A DNA stretch of 64,000 bases from Bradysia coprophila (GCF_014529535.1 NW_023503375.1:1860001-1924000), one strand, 5' to 3'; numbered from the stretch's first letter, positions 53,401 to 63,822 are shown. Notes: generated from the letters alone by a model not told the origin. Made by a program: numbers and translations.

Positions 53401-56400
53401 ATCAGTATCAGTATCAGTTGTTGTCAGAAATTGCTCCATGAAATCTTTGAGATTGAGAAGTGTTTCCGCTAAATTTCGAATTGTTCAGAAACGGCCCATT
53501 ATTTGCAGCAATGACAAAAATTAGCAAAAATCGCCGGTTTTTCTATGGTGAAAATCAGATTAAAACGAGTGAAGTAGCAGATTTTGTGTCAAGCCGTTGG
53601 CGATGCTTTGATCAAAAGAAGTAGCAGATTTAATGGTTTTATGTGGAATTGTGTTTTCCGTCTCTAAAAGTTCAGGCGTGGTAGTCACTTCTCTTTTATT
53701 TTCTTAAATACTACAAAATTAGCCTGTTTTGTTATGATTTATAAACTCGCAACGCACATTAAGAAACTGGAGCCCATTTTCTATGCAGTTTATTGCTTAA
53801 AAATTTTCACACATTTTACATTATATTTTTCGTTGTAATTTTTTTTGTAGCTGAAGATGAAACCTCTGACATCGATTCACAGTCACAACTTTGTTTTTCG
53901 AATGAATCCAATTCCTACGATTATCCCTGTAATTCCTATGAAATCGATAGTCCTTATTCCGATTACGAGTACGTCGCATTTGACACAACCAAACAAAATA
54001 CACAAATACGAAAGAGTGACAATTCCCTATCCAGTATGGATATGCCACAAATTGTCGTGACTCCGACACCAGAAGATGAACAATCGTACCGAGAACAGCA
54101 ACAGAGCGAAGCGGAAAATCTTCAAAAAGAGATCGAGAATAGAAATACATTTATGATGCTTTCGCAGAAGTTACGATCAATGACGGAGCCTAATGACGAC
54201 GACGACGAAATTTATTGCGATAATAGTCGCTACTCTAGGCATGACGTTAACATGCGTCGACGGCTTACGCCCATAACAGAATACTCATCAAGCTCGAGTA
54301 ACTGCAACATTTCCAGCCTAGAAACAGATACATCGGATGAGGAATCTGACCTGGAGACCGATGACAAGGAGCCGGAGCTACCAGCACGAACACCATCATT
54401 AAAACGATTTAATTCCTCTCTGAAAGTTGCAAATAGTTTCACTAATATGAAAACTGAGACCAAATCGAATGACAGTGACACGTCGGACGACGATGATGAC
54501 TCAGAAGAAAGTGAATCAGAGGAAGAAGATTCAACTGATACCGATAAAGATCATGCACATCAAATGATAAATGGGAAAGAAAATTTGAAACGACAATGCA
54601 GTGGTCTACTAGGTGTTATTGCTGAAGAAGAAGAAGCACTTCAACCTAAAACAAGATCCAGGACAAGTAGCTTCAACAGTACGTCAACTTTGAGTGATTC
54701 AACCACAACTGCTAAAGACAACAGTTCCAAGAAAACGTTTGTAACACCCAAAGAAGAAAAAATTCAACCAAAAGTTCAACCGAAGATAGAAAGGAAAGAG
54801 GATACTTGTCAAAGCGAAACTGAGTACGAAACTGAGTACGAATATGTAACAGAAACAGAATACGAAGAGGAAACGGAGTACGAGGAGGAAACGGAATATG
54901 AAGAAGTTACTGAATACGAGGAAGTAACCGAAGAAATTGAAGTAAAGGAAAAAATCGCAGCCACAAAATCAAATGATAAAAAACCAGCGCCTCAGATATC
55001 AGTCTGTCAGAAATTGGCAGAAGAAGAATCAACGGAAGACGAGTCAACAGAAGAAGAATCAACGGAAGAAGAATCGACAGAAGAAGAGTCAACAGAAGAA
55101 GAATCGACGGATAAAGAAAAGAAAAGTCCTCTTGTTGTGAAGGTCGTAAATGGAAAGCAGATACAAAACAAAAAAGCGGAAGAAGATAAGAAAGAATCTA
55201 TTCAAAAGTGGACACCGCCAGTTAAAGTGGTTCCTATTGCAAAACCTGCTCCACCTCCTCCACCACCCAAACAGTTTGCTATAAACGCAAACACGGTAGG
55301 GGCACCACGAACTCTGAATACCACAATAAAGACTTTCCAGCCACCACCACTTGGATTTAGACCAGAAATCAAGATTCCTCCAAATCCTATGACTACACTA
55401 AGACGTGTTCCTCAACCAGAACCTAAGAATGATTTTTGGATCGAAGAGTATAAGAAGGAAAGATCTGCGGTAAAGAGAAACGAAAATAGCAAATGTGAAG
55501 AATCTGAGGATGACGATGAGGAAGAAGATGATACTGACGATGATGAAGAAGAGGAAGTGGATAAGGAAAAATACCAAAACAGCTATTCAAACGTTTCTGT
55601 AAAAATTAAGACTCCAGAACCTATAGCCAACGAAGTGAAAGCCAGTTTCTCTTTCAGTAGAAAAGACATCGCCAAAAATAAAGACGAAGAGAGCAAATGT
55701 CTAGAACTTCCAATCCACAAACCGGATAACAATAAAAACCACAAAAATTTCATTCAGCCATCCGTTTCGGAAAACGATGTCAGCGTTTCATTTAGCATTC
55801 CATCAAGAAGTAGTTCGACTGAGCATAACAGCTGGCAGAGCAAAGCTTCATCGTTGGATGCTTCAAGCTCTAGACCCAGTATAGAGTATGAAGATTCAGA
55901 TTCAGAAGTTTCGGTCAACGTATTTTTGCCGAAACGAGCATTTACGAAAGATACTAATAAGCAGACGACAAACTCGATTGACTCCATAGAAAATAATGTT
56001 AGGAATACAATCACTACCTCAGATAAGCCACTTGTTACTAATAAACAGAACTCAATCAACAACACCATTAAAGATGAAAAAACTTCGGAAACTTACGAGA
56101 ACACTGAATCTGATGAGAAGGCTGAAGAGCCTATTATTTGTGTGCGTGAAAAGATAGCAATATTCGAAAGTCCTGCGCCGTTCAAAAAGCCTGAAAAGAC
56201 AACTACCAACAATTCCAAGCCGCCTGGTCCAATTAGGAGTTATCTGGCTCCTGTAGCTGAAGTCAAAGTTGTTACAAAGAAACCGTCCTTAGAAGAGTCT
56301 GAAATCGAAGATGATTCTGGGGTAACATCCGATGTCAGTCGTCAAGACACTGACACCGAATCAGAATGTTTCGTCGAACTACGTAAATTAACACGCTACC

Positions 56401-57170
56401 AGCGAGCTGCCACACATTCTCGATTATTTAAATTATTGCAGGGAGACAATTTTGACGAAGAAGACGATGAAAGCAATGAACCGGTTCAGCCGGTTAAACA
56501 AGAGAGAACCAGAGTTGCATATAAGCCGAAGAAGATCGTTCACAACGTTTCGATAACTCGCAGAACGAATCCAAATGCTGTCAATGAGATGGAAACTCAT
56601 GCACAGCGACGACAACGTTTATCGTTAAATTTCCATCAAAGCTCCAGTATCGACAATGATAATATTTCAACGTCACCATCGTCGCCGGTAAACGAAAATT
56701 TGGTTAAAGAACTTGTCCAAAGTATACTGAAGAAGGAAGGCAAAAGCCTTCAAAATGTTCCAACCAGTAGAATACACGCTGCGGCCAAACGCGTTCTACA
56801 AGAGGATCTGGATTCGCTGGACAACACATGCAGTTCATCTTCATTCGAATCCACTCCCGTTCTAACACCACAAGAATTCAGAGGGGACTATTCCGATTAC
56901 TACGACTCTTGGGACACCGACAATCGTGAATCGTACGACATTTTACCGTCGAAAGCATTTAAAAATTTACGGGATCAGTCCATTTCCGGTCGAAAGCGAC
57001 AATTGTGGGCAGCTCGGTGTCCACGAGTCTTGAGCTCGAAAAGTGTTAATCGGGATTTGAGTCAAGTCGTTGAAAATTGTGAGCCAACGTCTCCCGATCC
57101 ATATATTCCATACACGTTACCACACAAATCATCCAATCGAAATGTCAGAGGTCTTCAATATCACCAGTGA
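46107..57170 (+). CDS. Large Pro/Gln-rich acidic scaffold-like protein with duplicated module
   Basis: Thirteen exons agree in phase: 46107-46403, 46466-46793, 46879-47294, 47370-47561, 47631-47705, 47761-47955, 48527-48620, 48686-48866, 50274-50506, 50575-50628, 52042-52101, 52165-52272 and 53851-57170; about 1850 residues. A module of PPPPPPKQ, GFRPEIKIPPNPM and NDFW(V/I)EEYKKERS occurs twice, at about 120-200 and 1210-1285. Residues 348-411 are Gln-rich. KSFRVLQKIT (about 615) and RSFKILQAM (about 730) form a repeated motif. The last exon has TEYE and EEST acidic repeats (about 1070-1165), CVREKIAIFES, and LTRYQRAATHSRLFKLLQ (about 1590). No catalytic domain is seen. Poly-Pro runs suit SH3, EVH1 or profilin partners. 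It may be a muscle or cytoskeletal scaffold (Zasp/synaptopodin-like), which I cannot confirm. The start is uncertain: the first exon could instead begin at the acceptor before GTGTGGCACC (46154), with N-terminal exons upstream. Confidence 0.8.
47370..47705 (+). repeat. Poly-Gln coding tract (CAG/CAA), two exons
   Basis: Exon 47370-47561 and the start of exon 47631-47705 are mixed CAA/CAG runs in the gene's Gln frame. The same bases also read as open Asn/Ser in another frame, but only the Gln frame fits the phase on both sides. CAA interruptions make strong expansion less likely. Confidence 0.85.
48257..48425 (+). repeat. Dispersed repeat, GAAGTAAAAGATTT family, in the scaffold gene intron
   Basis: CATCTGTTATCATTAGC head, TAAAACAAATGAAGTAAAAG, then GAAAGAAGTAATAGATTG. 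Confidence 0.7.
49900..50020 (+). repeat. Dispersed repeat, GAAGTAAAAGATTT family, in the scaffold gene intron
   Basis: GGTCATTTGTTATCGACAGC head and GAATGAAGTAAAAGATTTTC. It forms the 3' end of a 228-residue open frame (49317-50003), which makes that frame unlikely to be a gene. Confidence 0.6.
51189..51791 (-). mobile_element. Miniature copia-like LTR retrotransposon (TRIM) in a scaffold gene intron
   Basis: The right LTR (51587-51791, 205 bp) and a shorter left LTR (51189 to about 51360) are nearly identical. GTTCT is duplicated at 51184-51188 and 51792-51796. On the minus strand the 5' LTR runs from TGTTGGAG to TTCCAACA and is followed with no spacer by GGTTATGGGCCCAG (51586-51573), the internal initiator-tRNA-Met primer site known from copia. 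The left LTR lacks the first roughly 30 nt of the repeat (a deletion that also took the polypurine tract) and a 10-nt piece. The interior is about 225 bp with no gag or pol. Confidence 0.9.
51801..51950. mobile_element. Foldback element of AGGTCA repeats, ends AAGGCTCGGAAC / GTTCCGAGCCTT
   Basis: A 150-bp element with perfect 12-bp inverted ends. The flanks AGTTCTATCT and AGTTCTATGT form a 9/10 target duplication. The interior is mostly CAGGTCAGGTC units with several overlapping AGGTCA sites, and it ends TTGACCTGACCTG in the inverse sense. It sits 9 bp from the mini LTR element. Confidence 0.88.
52660..52800 (+). repeat. Dispersed repeat, GAAGTAAAAGATTT family, degraded
   Basis: Only the CTAATGAAGTAAAAGACTTC core and a weak head are recognisable. 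Confidence 0.45.
53555..53645 (+). repeat. Dispersed repeat, GAAGTAAAAGATTT family, 3' half
   Basis: GAGTGAAGTAGCAGATTTTG, GGCGATGCTTTGATCAAAAG and AAGTAGCAGATTTAATGG: the two spaced GAAGTA-AGATT blocks typical of the family. Confidence 0.65.
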
Positions 57171-57344
57171 TGATTGAGATCCACCTACATTACAATAGGC
57201 CCCCCGTGCGTGCGCTCTGATTAAACACGGTTTTAACCAAATAAGATGATGAATGAATTAATTTGGCAAAAGGTATTTAAAACAGCAAAATTCGAAGGTT
57301 GTTAATTTTACATTTTAAACACAAGAAAATTATGTAATACGCCG

Positions 57345-57350
57345 AATAAA
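57345..57350 (+). promoter_or_regulatory. Polyadenylation signal AATAAA for the large scaffold gene
   Basis: AATAAA 175 nt after the stop at 57170, followed by GT-rich sequence (TGTATATTTGTG). Confidence 0.6.
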
Positions 57351-57575
57351 ATCATAAACATTTTGAGTGTATATTTGTGATTAAATGCTTTACTTGTTCT
57401 ACCAAATATTTTATGTCATAATCACAGAATGTGCCAAGGATCATTTGAATTTCATTTTAGATACACTTTAATCAGTTCAAGTCATATACTATGTGTACTG
57501 TACACCTACCATGTATATTAGGAGGGATCGATTTTCTGGGCTGCGAAAGAGACTATTCCACAAAAATTAGAATTA

Positions 57576-57791
57576 CAGTTGGAGACAGTGAAATTTCAGC
57601 ATGAATTTGCTTCAGCTGTCTTTCAGCTGATCCACACAAACAATCAAAACTGTTCAAACTTTATACGGTTTTACCACTACCATGCGTGTGTGTGTAACAG
57701 CTTCAACCGTATAAACAAGTAGAAACAGTGTTACTTGTATGTGTGGATCAGCTGAAGCAAATTCATGCTGAAATTTCACTGTCTCTAACTG
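57576..57791. mobile_element. Tc1/mariner-type foldback MITE with TA target duplication
   Basis: Inverted ends CAGTTGGAGACAGTG and CACTGTCTCTAACTG are flanked by TA on both sides (57574-57575 and 57792-57793). The arms continue through AAATTTCAGCATGAATTTGC. A relative lies at 62870-63013. It occupies the gap between the scaffold and LRR genes. Confidence 0.88.
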
Positions 57792-57878
57792 TAGCCAAAG
57801 ACCTGATAAATCTGGTTTGCCGAGTGATTGATACCGATGAAAGGAAAATCTAATGCGAAGTGACTTTTATTAATTGCT

Positions 57879-59291
57879 TCAATTTTTCGTCAAATTTACA
57901 AAAGTGATAGGGTTGTCCGACAAATCCAAATTACCGATTATTAACGATTCTGTGGACGCGTTCTGCGAAATATTCGACAAACTACTAAAATTGGCTTGTG
58001 GATAATCATTTTTGTTCAGTTCAAAACTACCGAAGAATTTCGTTTTATAGAAACGGTAATCAGAATCATCATCCTCAAACGAAAGTATATCTTTGATCCC
58101 GTTCAATTCTTCCTTCTCGAAATCGTCTGCGTCGTCGTTGATTCGAGCTCGAACTACCGCCTTTGTTTGCAAATCTATGAACTGTGGAAATGCATTCAGA
58201 TCAATGGACTCGAGATTCGGAAGAGGCCATCCCACTTGTCTGCTCAAGTCCAATTGGACTAGTTTAGGCAAAACAGCAAATGCATTGACATCCATGGTCG
58301 ATATTGAGTTCTCCCTCAAGCTCAGATATTGCAGACTTACGAGTCCCTTGAAAGTGTTTTCGGGCAGTGAGGTTAGTCGATTGTTTGTTAAATCCAGTTT
58401 CTTTAAATTCCCCAAGCTCGAAAATGCACCAGCCTCGATGTTGCGTATATAATTGTTATACAAAAATAGACACCTGAGACTGCTCAGTCCATCGAAAGCA
58501 CCGACTTTCAGCTGCTGGATCTGATTACCTTCCAAATTCAAGAAAATCAAATTTTGCAATTTCGAGAAGGCCGTGGTACCGATGTCACTGAGCCGATTGT
58601 AATCGAGATACAAGTACTTCAGCATCTTCAAATGGTCAAACGAGTTTCCAGTCAAATTTTTCACATGATTCATATTCAAATGTAACAATTTCACATTTTC
58701 CAATCCGAAGAAATCGATGTCACTCAAAGTTTCGAAATGTCGACCAAGGCTCAAGTATTCCAAATTGTTCAAGTCACGAAAAAATCTCGTGGGCAACGAT
58801 GACCGACCCCAATCCAATAAAGTTAAAAATTTCAATTGATGTGCACTCTCGAATGCTAAATCACTCAGTTTCAACTTATTGTCATTGATGACCACTCGTC
58901 GCAGATTAGGCAAATCGGAAAAAGCCGCATCTAAAACCTCAGCATTCGAGTATCCAATCGAAATACTTTTTACCTGATCCATTCCAATGAAGGCGTGCTT
59001 TTGCAACGATTTCGTTTCGTGAAAAAAGGAGAATTTTAGTTCGGTGAAGTTCGGGAACAAATTGTAATCGTCAAAGGTGCAAGTCGCGATATCAACGGTT
59101 ATGATGTTGTTCCGGGGAGTCATTTCCGTTTCATTTTCACATCCGATATTGTCATCATTGATGACGTGAATCGGTTTGGTGTCTTCTGGTGAACAAATCA
59201 AATGCAAACGGTTTCCATCGCTGATTTTACAGTATTTGGCGTATGAAAACGATAAAGCTGTCACCAGCAACACCAAAACTAAACGCTTCAT
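57879..59291 (-). CDS. Secreted leucine-rich-repeat protein
   Basis: A single exon. I start at the ATG at 59291, giving MKRLVLVLLVTALSFSYA as signal peptide; the in-frame ATG at 59327 would put 12 polar residues before it. About 470 residues. An N-terminal Cys-containing part (KYCKIS, LHLIC, DNIGC, ATCTF) precedes roughly ten 24-residue LRRs, clearest from LKYLYLDYNRLSDIGTTAF through LQYLSLRENSISTM. The tail has an acidic stretch (FEDDDSDYRFY), N-glycosylation sites and a final LRR-like NLDLSDNPITFVNL. No membrane segment or GPI signal is seen, so it is predicted extracellular, like many insect LRR proteins that bind other proteins in immunity or adhesion; the partner is unknown. TATAAAG lies at 59352-59346. 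A related 3' fragment is at 59624-59790. Confidence 0.88.
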   Translation of the reverse strand: MKRLVLVLLVTALSFSYAKYCKISDGNRLHLICSPEDTKPIHVINDDNIGCENETEMTPRNNIITVDIATCTFDDYNLFPNFTELKFSFFHETKSLQKHAFIGMDQVKSISIGYSNAEVLDAAFSDLPNLRRVVINDNKLKLSDLAFESAHQLKFLTLLDWGRSSLPTRFFRDLNNLEYLSLGRHFETLSDIDFFGLENVKLLHLNMNHVKNLTGNSFDHLKMLKYLYLDYNRLSDIGTTAFSKLQNLIFLNLEGNQIQQLKVGAFDGLSSLRCLFLYNNYIRNIEAGAFSSLGNLKKLDLTNNRLTSLPENTFKGLVSLQYLSLRENSISTMDVNAFAVLPKLVQLDLSRQVGWPLPNLESIDLNAFPQFIDLQTKAVVRARINDDADDFEKEELNGIKDILSFEDDDSDYRFYKTKFFGSFELNKNDYPQANFSSLSNISQNASTESLIIGNLDLSDNPITFVNLTKN

Positions 59292-59345
59292 GATGGAGCA
59301 CTTTTGACTATTCGGATGAAATTTCAACGAGCAACTGAAACCGTT

Positions 59346-59352
59346 CTTTATA
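59346..59352 (-). promoter_or_regulatory. TATA box of the LRR gene
   Basis: TATAAAG on the minus strand, 55 nt before the ATG at 59291. A TCAGTT at 59338-59333 is closer than the usual 30 nt, so the exact start site is unclear. Confidence 0.5.
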
Positions 59353-59623
59353 TTTGCCGAATTCTATTGCTGTCAGCTTATCTGAATATAACTGACCTTT
59401 ACAGAACCAACCATCGGTTATTCTGAATCAACAAAAACCAGATGATAATACGAATGGAGTAACTCGTTTGACCAGTTCTTGCTTATCATCAATTCTCACT
59501 ACTTAGTTTCATCGTGTAGTGATGATATAAAAGCTGAATGGTAAATTCTCATTTTTTTTTTTTTTTTTTGAAAATGACTAATTTGAGGGAACCACACATC
59601 TTTAACGGTTGAAAGAGAATTTG

Positions 59624-59790
59624 CTAAAATAAATTAATCGCAAATTTTTCGACAAATTTATTGGAAAATTCTCTTTGATTGTTTGACAAATCAAAATTGC
59701 CGAATACCAGTGAATTAGAGTCAATTGTCACATTCTTCGGCAAGCCATTCGGTTCTAAGATAACAATTTCGGTTCGACCGGAAGCTGCCG
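59624..59790 (-). pseudogene. 3' fragment of an LRR-gene paralogue
   Basis: The minus strand reads SLVFGNFDLSNN and ends in a stop at 59626-59624, matching SLIIGNLDLSDNPITF at the end of the neighbouring LRR protein. Upstream the frame reads RTEIVILEPNGLPKNVTI and then closes with a stop beyond about 59800. No LRR body or start is present, so it looks like the remnant of a tandem duplicate. It could alternatively be a short 3' exon after the acceptor TTCGGCAG. Confidence 0.65.
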
Positions 59791-59996
59791 AAAATTTCCG
59801 ATTGAAAATTTAGGGTCCGACGCGTCTCCGTCAATTGATGAAATCGCCCATTTGAAAAAATTGGGCGAAAAAATCTTTCGCGCCGAAGAACATCGACCTA
59901 ATCATACCAGCGGTTCTCTAAATAGAAGTTTTGGCAATACCCTCTCTAGCAAACAAACTACATTTATTAAGGTAGTAAAGACTTGAGACTGTGAAA

Positions 59997-60417
59997 CAGA
60001 GGTCTGCAAGGTTAACTGGTATAAAATTAAACCGAATAAAAACGGTTAAATAGAACACCATGAATTTTCTGGTCATCGATAAAACCATCGCTTTTTATGG
60101 TATTCGTAACTACTACGGAAAATTATATTTAAAATTAGTACGATCTTTTTTTTCCGTTAGTTTCCCAAAAAATAGTAAAATTACACGTTTCTCATCAAAT
60201 TACGACGATTTGCGAAAGTTTTATTCTAAACTAAAAATTTGTGGATTTATTTTGTACCATTTTCGTTCTAGTTAACTGAAACACCAGAAAATTTGCAGTA
60301 ATTAATTTAACCAAATATTTTATGGTTTAAATTTAAACTACAAATATTGTTAGTTATGATTGAAACCATTTTCTGTTTGAAAAAAAGCAGTGAAACAGTT
60401 AACCTTGCAGACCTCTG
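59997..60417. mobile_element. hAT-type MITE with 8-bp target duplication
   Basis: CAGAGGTCTGCAAGGTTAAC and its exact inverse end the element (a perfect inverted repeat of 22 bp). CTGTGAAA is duplicated at 59989-59996 and 60418-60425. An 8-bp duplication with T at 2 and A at 7, and tips starting CAGAG, are hAT features. 421 bp; the 71-residue frame inside is not a transposase. Confidence 0.92.
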
Positions 60418-60472
60418 CTGTGAAACTCTGCTACTTGTTTATGATTCGTGAGTCTGTTCATCTTAATGCTAA

Positions 60473-60870
60473 GTTTCCTCGTACCATAAAAGCACTCCGT
60501 GTGAGAGACAAAATTAGTTTTTTTTTTCGTTTATTTGACAGTTTGCTCTCTCACGAAGTACTTTTTGTTGAGTGGAGTGGACACTTAAGCATTAGTTTCC
60601 TCTTACCAAAAAAGCACTCCGTGTGAGAGATAAAATAATTTTTTTTCAATTTTTCCTTTGTTTATTTGACAGCTCGCTCACTCACGGATCTCTCACGTAG
60701 TACTTTTTGTTGAGTGGAGTGGACACTTAAGTCTTAAGTATAGTTTCCACTCAACAAAAAGTACTCCGTGAGAGAGCGAGCTGTCAAATAAACAAAGAAA
60801 AAAAAATGAAAAAAATCAATTTTGTCTCTTACATGGAGTACTTTTTCAGTAAGTGGAAAGCAAACATTAT
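60473..60870. repeat. Array of three foldback units, CTCCGTGAGAGAG family
   Basis: Two direct copies (about 60473-60603 and 60605-60735) and one inverted copy (about 60745-60870). Each has GCACTCCGTGTGAGAG or GTACTCCGTGAGAGAG at one end, a GTTTATTTGACAGYTYGCTC middle and TTTTTGTTGAGTGGA at the other. Related hairpins lie at 2936-3136. Confidence 0.85.
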
Positions 60871-61685
60871 GAAGAATCAGAGTTTCTCGAACTTATTTTA
60901 CACTCTAATTCGATTTTTTAAAGATAGTTTGTTTGCTAGAGAGAGTATTGGTTTTGGTTAATTGTTTGAATTGAATGCCACAAATTGGTTTAAAATGGGT
61001 CTGAAACTGTGATATTTTGATTCAACATTTATTTTATTTTTTTCTTCGAATGAATGTAATCTTCAACAATTATTATTTTAGAAATGTAAACTACAGTTTA
61101 AAAACAATCAACTCAAGCTATAGAAGAATTTATTTATTTTTGAAAAGATTTATAAAATAATTTTAGCTCAAGAGATCAGCCATTTGTCCTTATCGAAATA
61201 CATAATTGATGTCTTCATCAGACATAAAACATAAGACTGTAACTTTTGATTTGACTTCAACTGTTCAAATTCATCCGTTAGCATTACATCATAAAAAGCA
61301 GCATCAATTACAAACGAAAATTTGCATTTTCTTTACAAATATTTCTTCATCTATTTCAGTAACAGTAGTAAGTCCAAACCCTCTTGTGTGCATCAAATTT
61401 AAACGTTGAGCATTTAATAGTTACAAAGATAAATGAGATTAAAAATAAAATTGTTAACGTCCAGACAAGAGGAAGCAAATTAAACCCATTTAAAACCAAT
61501 ATGTAATGGTTGTTTTTGAAGGACAGATTGTGTGAGTGGCATGACAAATTCAGACACTGCATTAACTTCTCTTTTGAGTAATTTAATTATGAAACATTAA
61601 AGCGTAATTGAACCGTAGTTTTTGTTGTTATTTATAAGTCTGATAGAGGTATGTGTGAAGTGAATCGTGCACGATGAAAGTATAA
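60871..61685. other. No gene seen
   Basis: AT-rich; two overlapping short frames on opposite strands (61206-61409, 61356-61562) have no recognisable features. Confidence 0.4.
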
Positions 61686-61694
61686 CCATTTAAA

Positions 61695-61855
61695 AACGAC
61701 TATTAAATCTGTTACTTCTTTTGTTTAAAGTAAAGGTTTATTTTGTGGGATGCAAAATCTATTACTTCATCAGTTTCAAAGTTCATTTTGCTATATAAGT
61801 TATCGTCATTCGCTTATTTTTGTCGAAGTTGTGGATAACAGATGTGTAGCCGTTT
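61695..61855 (-). repeat. Dispersed repeat, GAAGTAAAAGATTT family, well-preserved reverse copy
   Basis: On the minus strand: ACATCTGTTATCCACAAC, GACAAAAATAAGCGAATGAC, TATATAGCAAAATGAACTTT, TGATGAAGTAATAGATTTTG and AAAGAAGTAACAGATTTAAT in order. It helps define the full unit of about 150 bp. Confidence 0.75.
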
Positions 61856-61892
61856 CTACAGCTTTTACAGCTTTTATATTTCGATTAGAATA

Positions 61893-61986
61893 TGTGGTGT
61901 CAAAATATTACTCTATTTAATACCATTAGTACCACTATTAATGGTTCGAATGGTATCAAATAGAGTAGTACTTACTTTGACATACC
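61893..61986. repeat. Hairpin repeat, about 94 bp
   Basis: TGGTGTCAAAATATTACTC at the left pairs with GAGTAGTACTTACTTTGACA at the right, and TATTTAATACCATTAG pairs with GAATGGTATCAAATA inside. Confidence 0.75.
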
Positions 61987-62869
61987 AAATATTTGCTGTA
62001 CTGTACACATAACTAGATACAAAACATCATCAACATTACATTTACTATTTTCACACATGTTTCTAGAAAAACCGTAAGTAGGGCAATGTCATGAACATTT
62101 ACATATTATGAACTCAAATGATCCTTGCACAGTGATATCGAATTTTTAATAATTTTGATCATTTAGTCAAAATCATGTGGTAAACTCCACCTTTGGCTAT
62201 TTAATTTAGTAAAAAAAAAAAATTCAATCAGAAAAAATGCTTTTCAACACAAGAGCTAAGTTTTAGATGCAAATTAAGTGGTTTTTCGTTTACTAATGAG
62301 AACTGAGAAAAATGAAAAATTTTCTTAAACAAAAATTAAACTCGACAGCAATCTAAAGGTGAAGTTTTCTAAATGATATATCATTAATAAACTCTGTCTA
62401 TACCTATATTGATTGATATGGTGTAGGGGCCATATTATGTGCTTAAAAAAACGTCTAAACTGAATCGTAGTTAAGAATTTCCTTTTAATTTCATTTTAAA
62501 TTAGTTCACCATTAATAAACTTACATAATATTTTCGTCATTGCTACCGTATGTCTTTTAAGATTCTTTTTTTTTTTGTAAGAACAGTATTTACTAACCTT
62601 TCACAAGGACGTCGATTTTCTATCAATTTGATGAATTTGCCAAATGAAAGACGTTTCTTTTTTAAACAAAAAATTCATATGAAGAACGAATAATTTTGCA
62701 CAAATTCACACTTAAGTCATCAGAAGCTCCATCTCGTAGTAGGGTAAGTGTGCCAGTGTGCGGACATGTATTTGAGTATTTGGACGACTATTGTTATTTC
62801 ATTATTGCTGAATTTATCTACCGAATTTACTGAAATTTACCAAAGTTTACTGATTTACCGATTTATATA
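61987..62869. other. No gene seen
   Basis: AT-rich intergenic DNA without a supported feature. Confidence 0.4.
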
Positions 62870-63013
62870 CAGTCAGGCAGTGAAATTTCATCATGCTTCA
62901 GCTGTACAATCAAAACTGTTTAACCTTGTTTATACGGGTGAAGCGTGGTAATGGTAAAACCGTATAAAGACAGGTGAAACAAATTCATGGTGAAATTACA
63001 CTGTTTCTAACCG
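62870..63013. mobile_element. Tc1/mariner-type MITE, diverged copy
   Basis: CAGTCAGGCAGTGAAATTTC and the inverse TGTAATTTCACCATGAATTT-type right arm match 57576-57791. TA flanks both ends (62868-62869 and 63014-63015). Confidence 0.75.
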
Positions 63014-63666
63014 TATCGATAAATTCAGTAAATGTTCGGTAAATTTCAGTAAATTCCAGGAATCCACCATTTTTATGAATGAAAGAACAATCGGTTTCGT
63101 TACTCGTATACTGGCCCTAGACACAGATAGGGTAATCCGTGCTCGACGCGTCATTTTATTATTTTTCATAAATAAATTCATTAACTGACCATTCTTTACT
63201 GTTGCGACATACCGTCAGACATTTGTTTAATAATTAATTTGTTACAAATACAAAAATAGGACAAATAGTTCCAGTATGAATGGTGTCTGCAACTGCGAGT
63301 AAAAAAACGGGAGAAAAATATGTCGCTACCCAAACGAACTTGCAGATATTTAGAAAGTTATTCTGAAGATACATTAAAAGATATAGTCAGGAAAATCTGT
63401 AGAATTCAACCTTGACGTGATATTAACGAGAAACACAATCCACGCCAAATTTCAAATTTGTGGCATTGGAAAAATATCAAAAAATTATCATTTGTCTTTT
63501 GTCGACTTAATTAGCGCAGTGTCCCTCGGTACCTCTTGTATCTCATAGCCACTGTTCAAAACCTATGTCGATGTGTTATATTACCCGATACGAAAAACGT
63601 TTGTTGTACGACTATTTTTGAGTACTAGAAGGTGGAAGATAGTGTAGATCAAGGCCTTCCTCTTCT
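63014..63666. other. No gene seen
   Basis: AT-rich; short frames only. Confidence 0.4.
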
Positions 63667-63822
63667 TACATTGTAGAAAATCAAAATTGGTGTCAAAATA
63701 AAGGTATTGGTGCCAAATAACGAATTAAATAAATTTTTTGTTGAAACGCATGCAAGACAAGTAAAAAATTTGAAAATTTGACTTACCGAGCATTTTGACA
63801 CCAACTTTTGGATTTTCTACGA
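63667..63822. repeat. Foldback repeat, about 155 bp
   Basis: TGTAGAAAATCAAAATTGGT at the left is inverted to CCAACTTTTGGATTTTCTAC at the right, with GTGTCAAAAT against ATTTTGACAC. The inner arms are imperfect. Confidence 0.75.
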
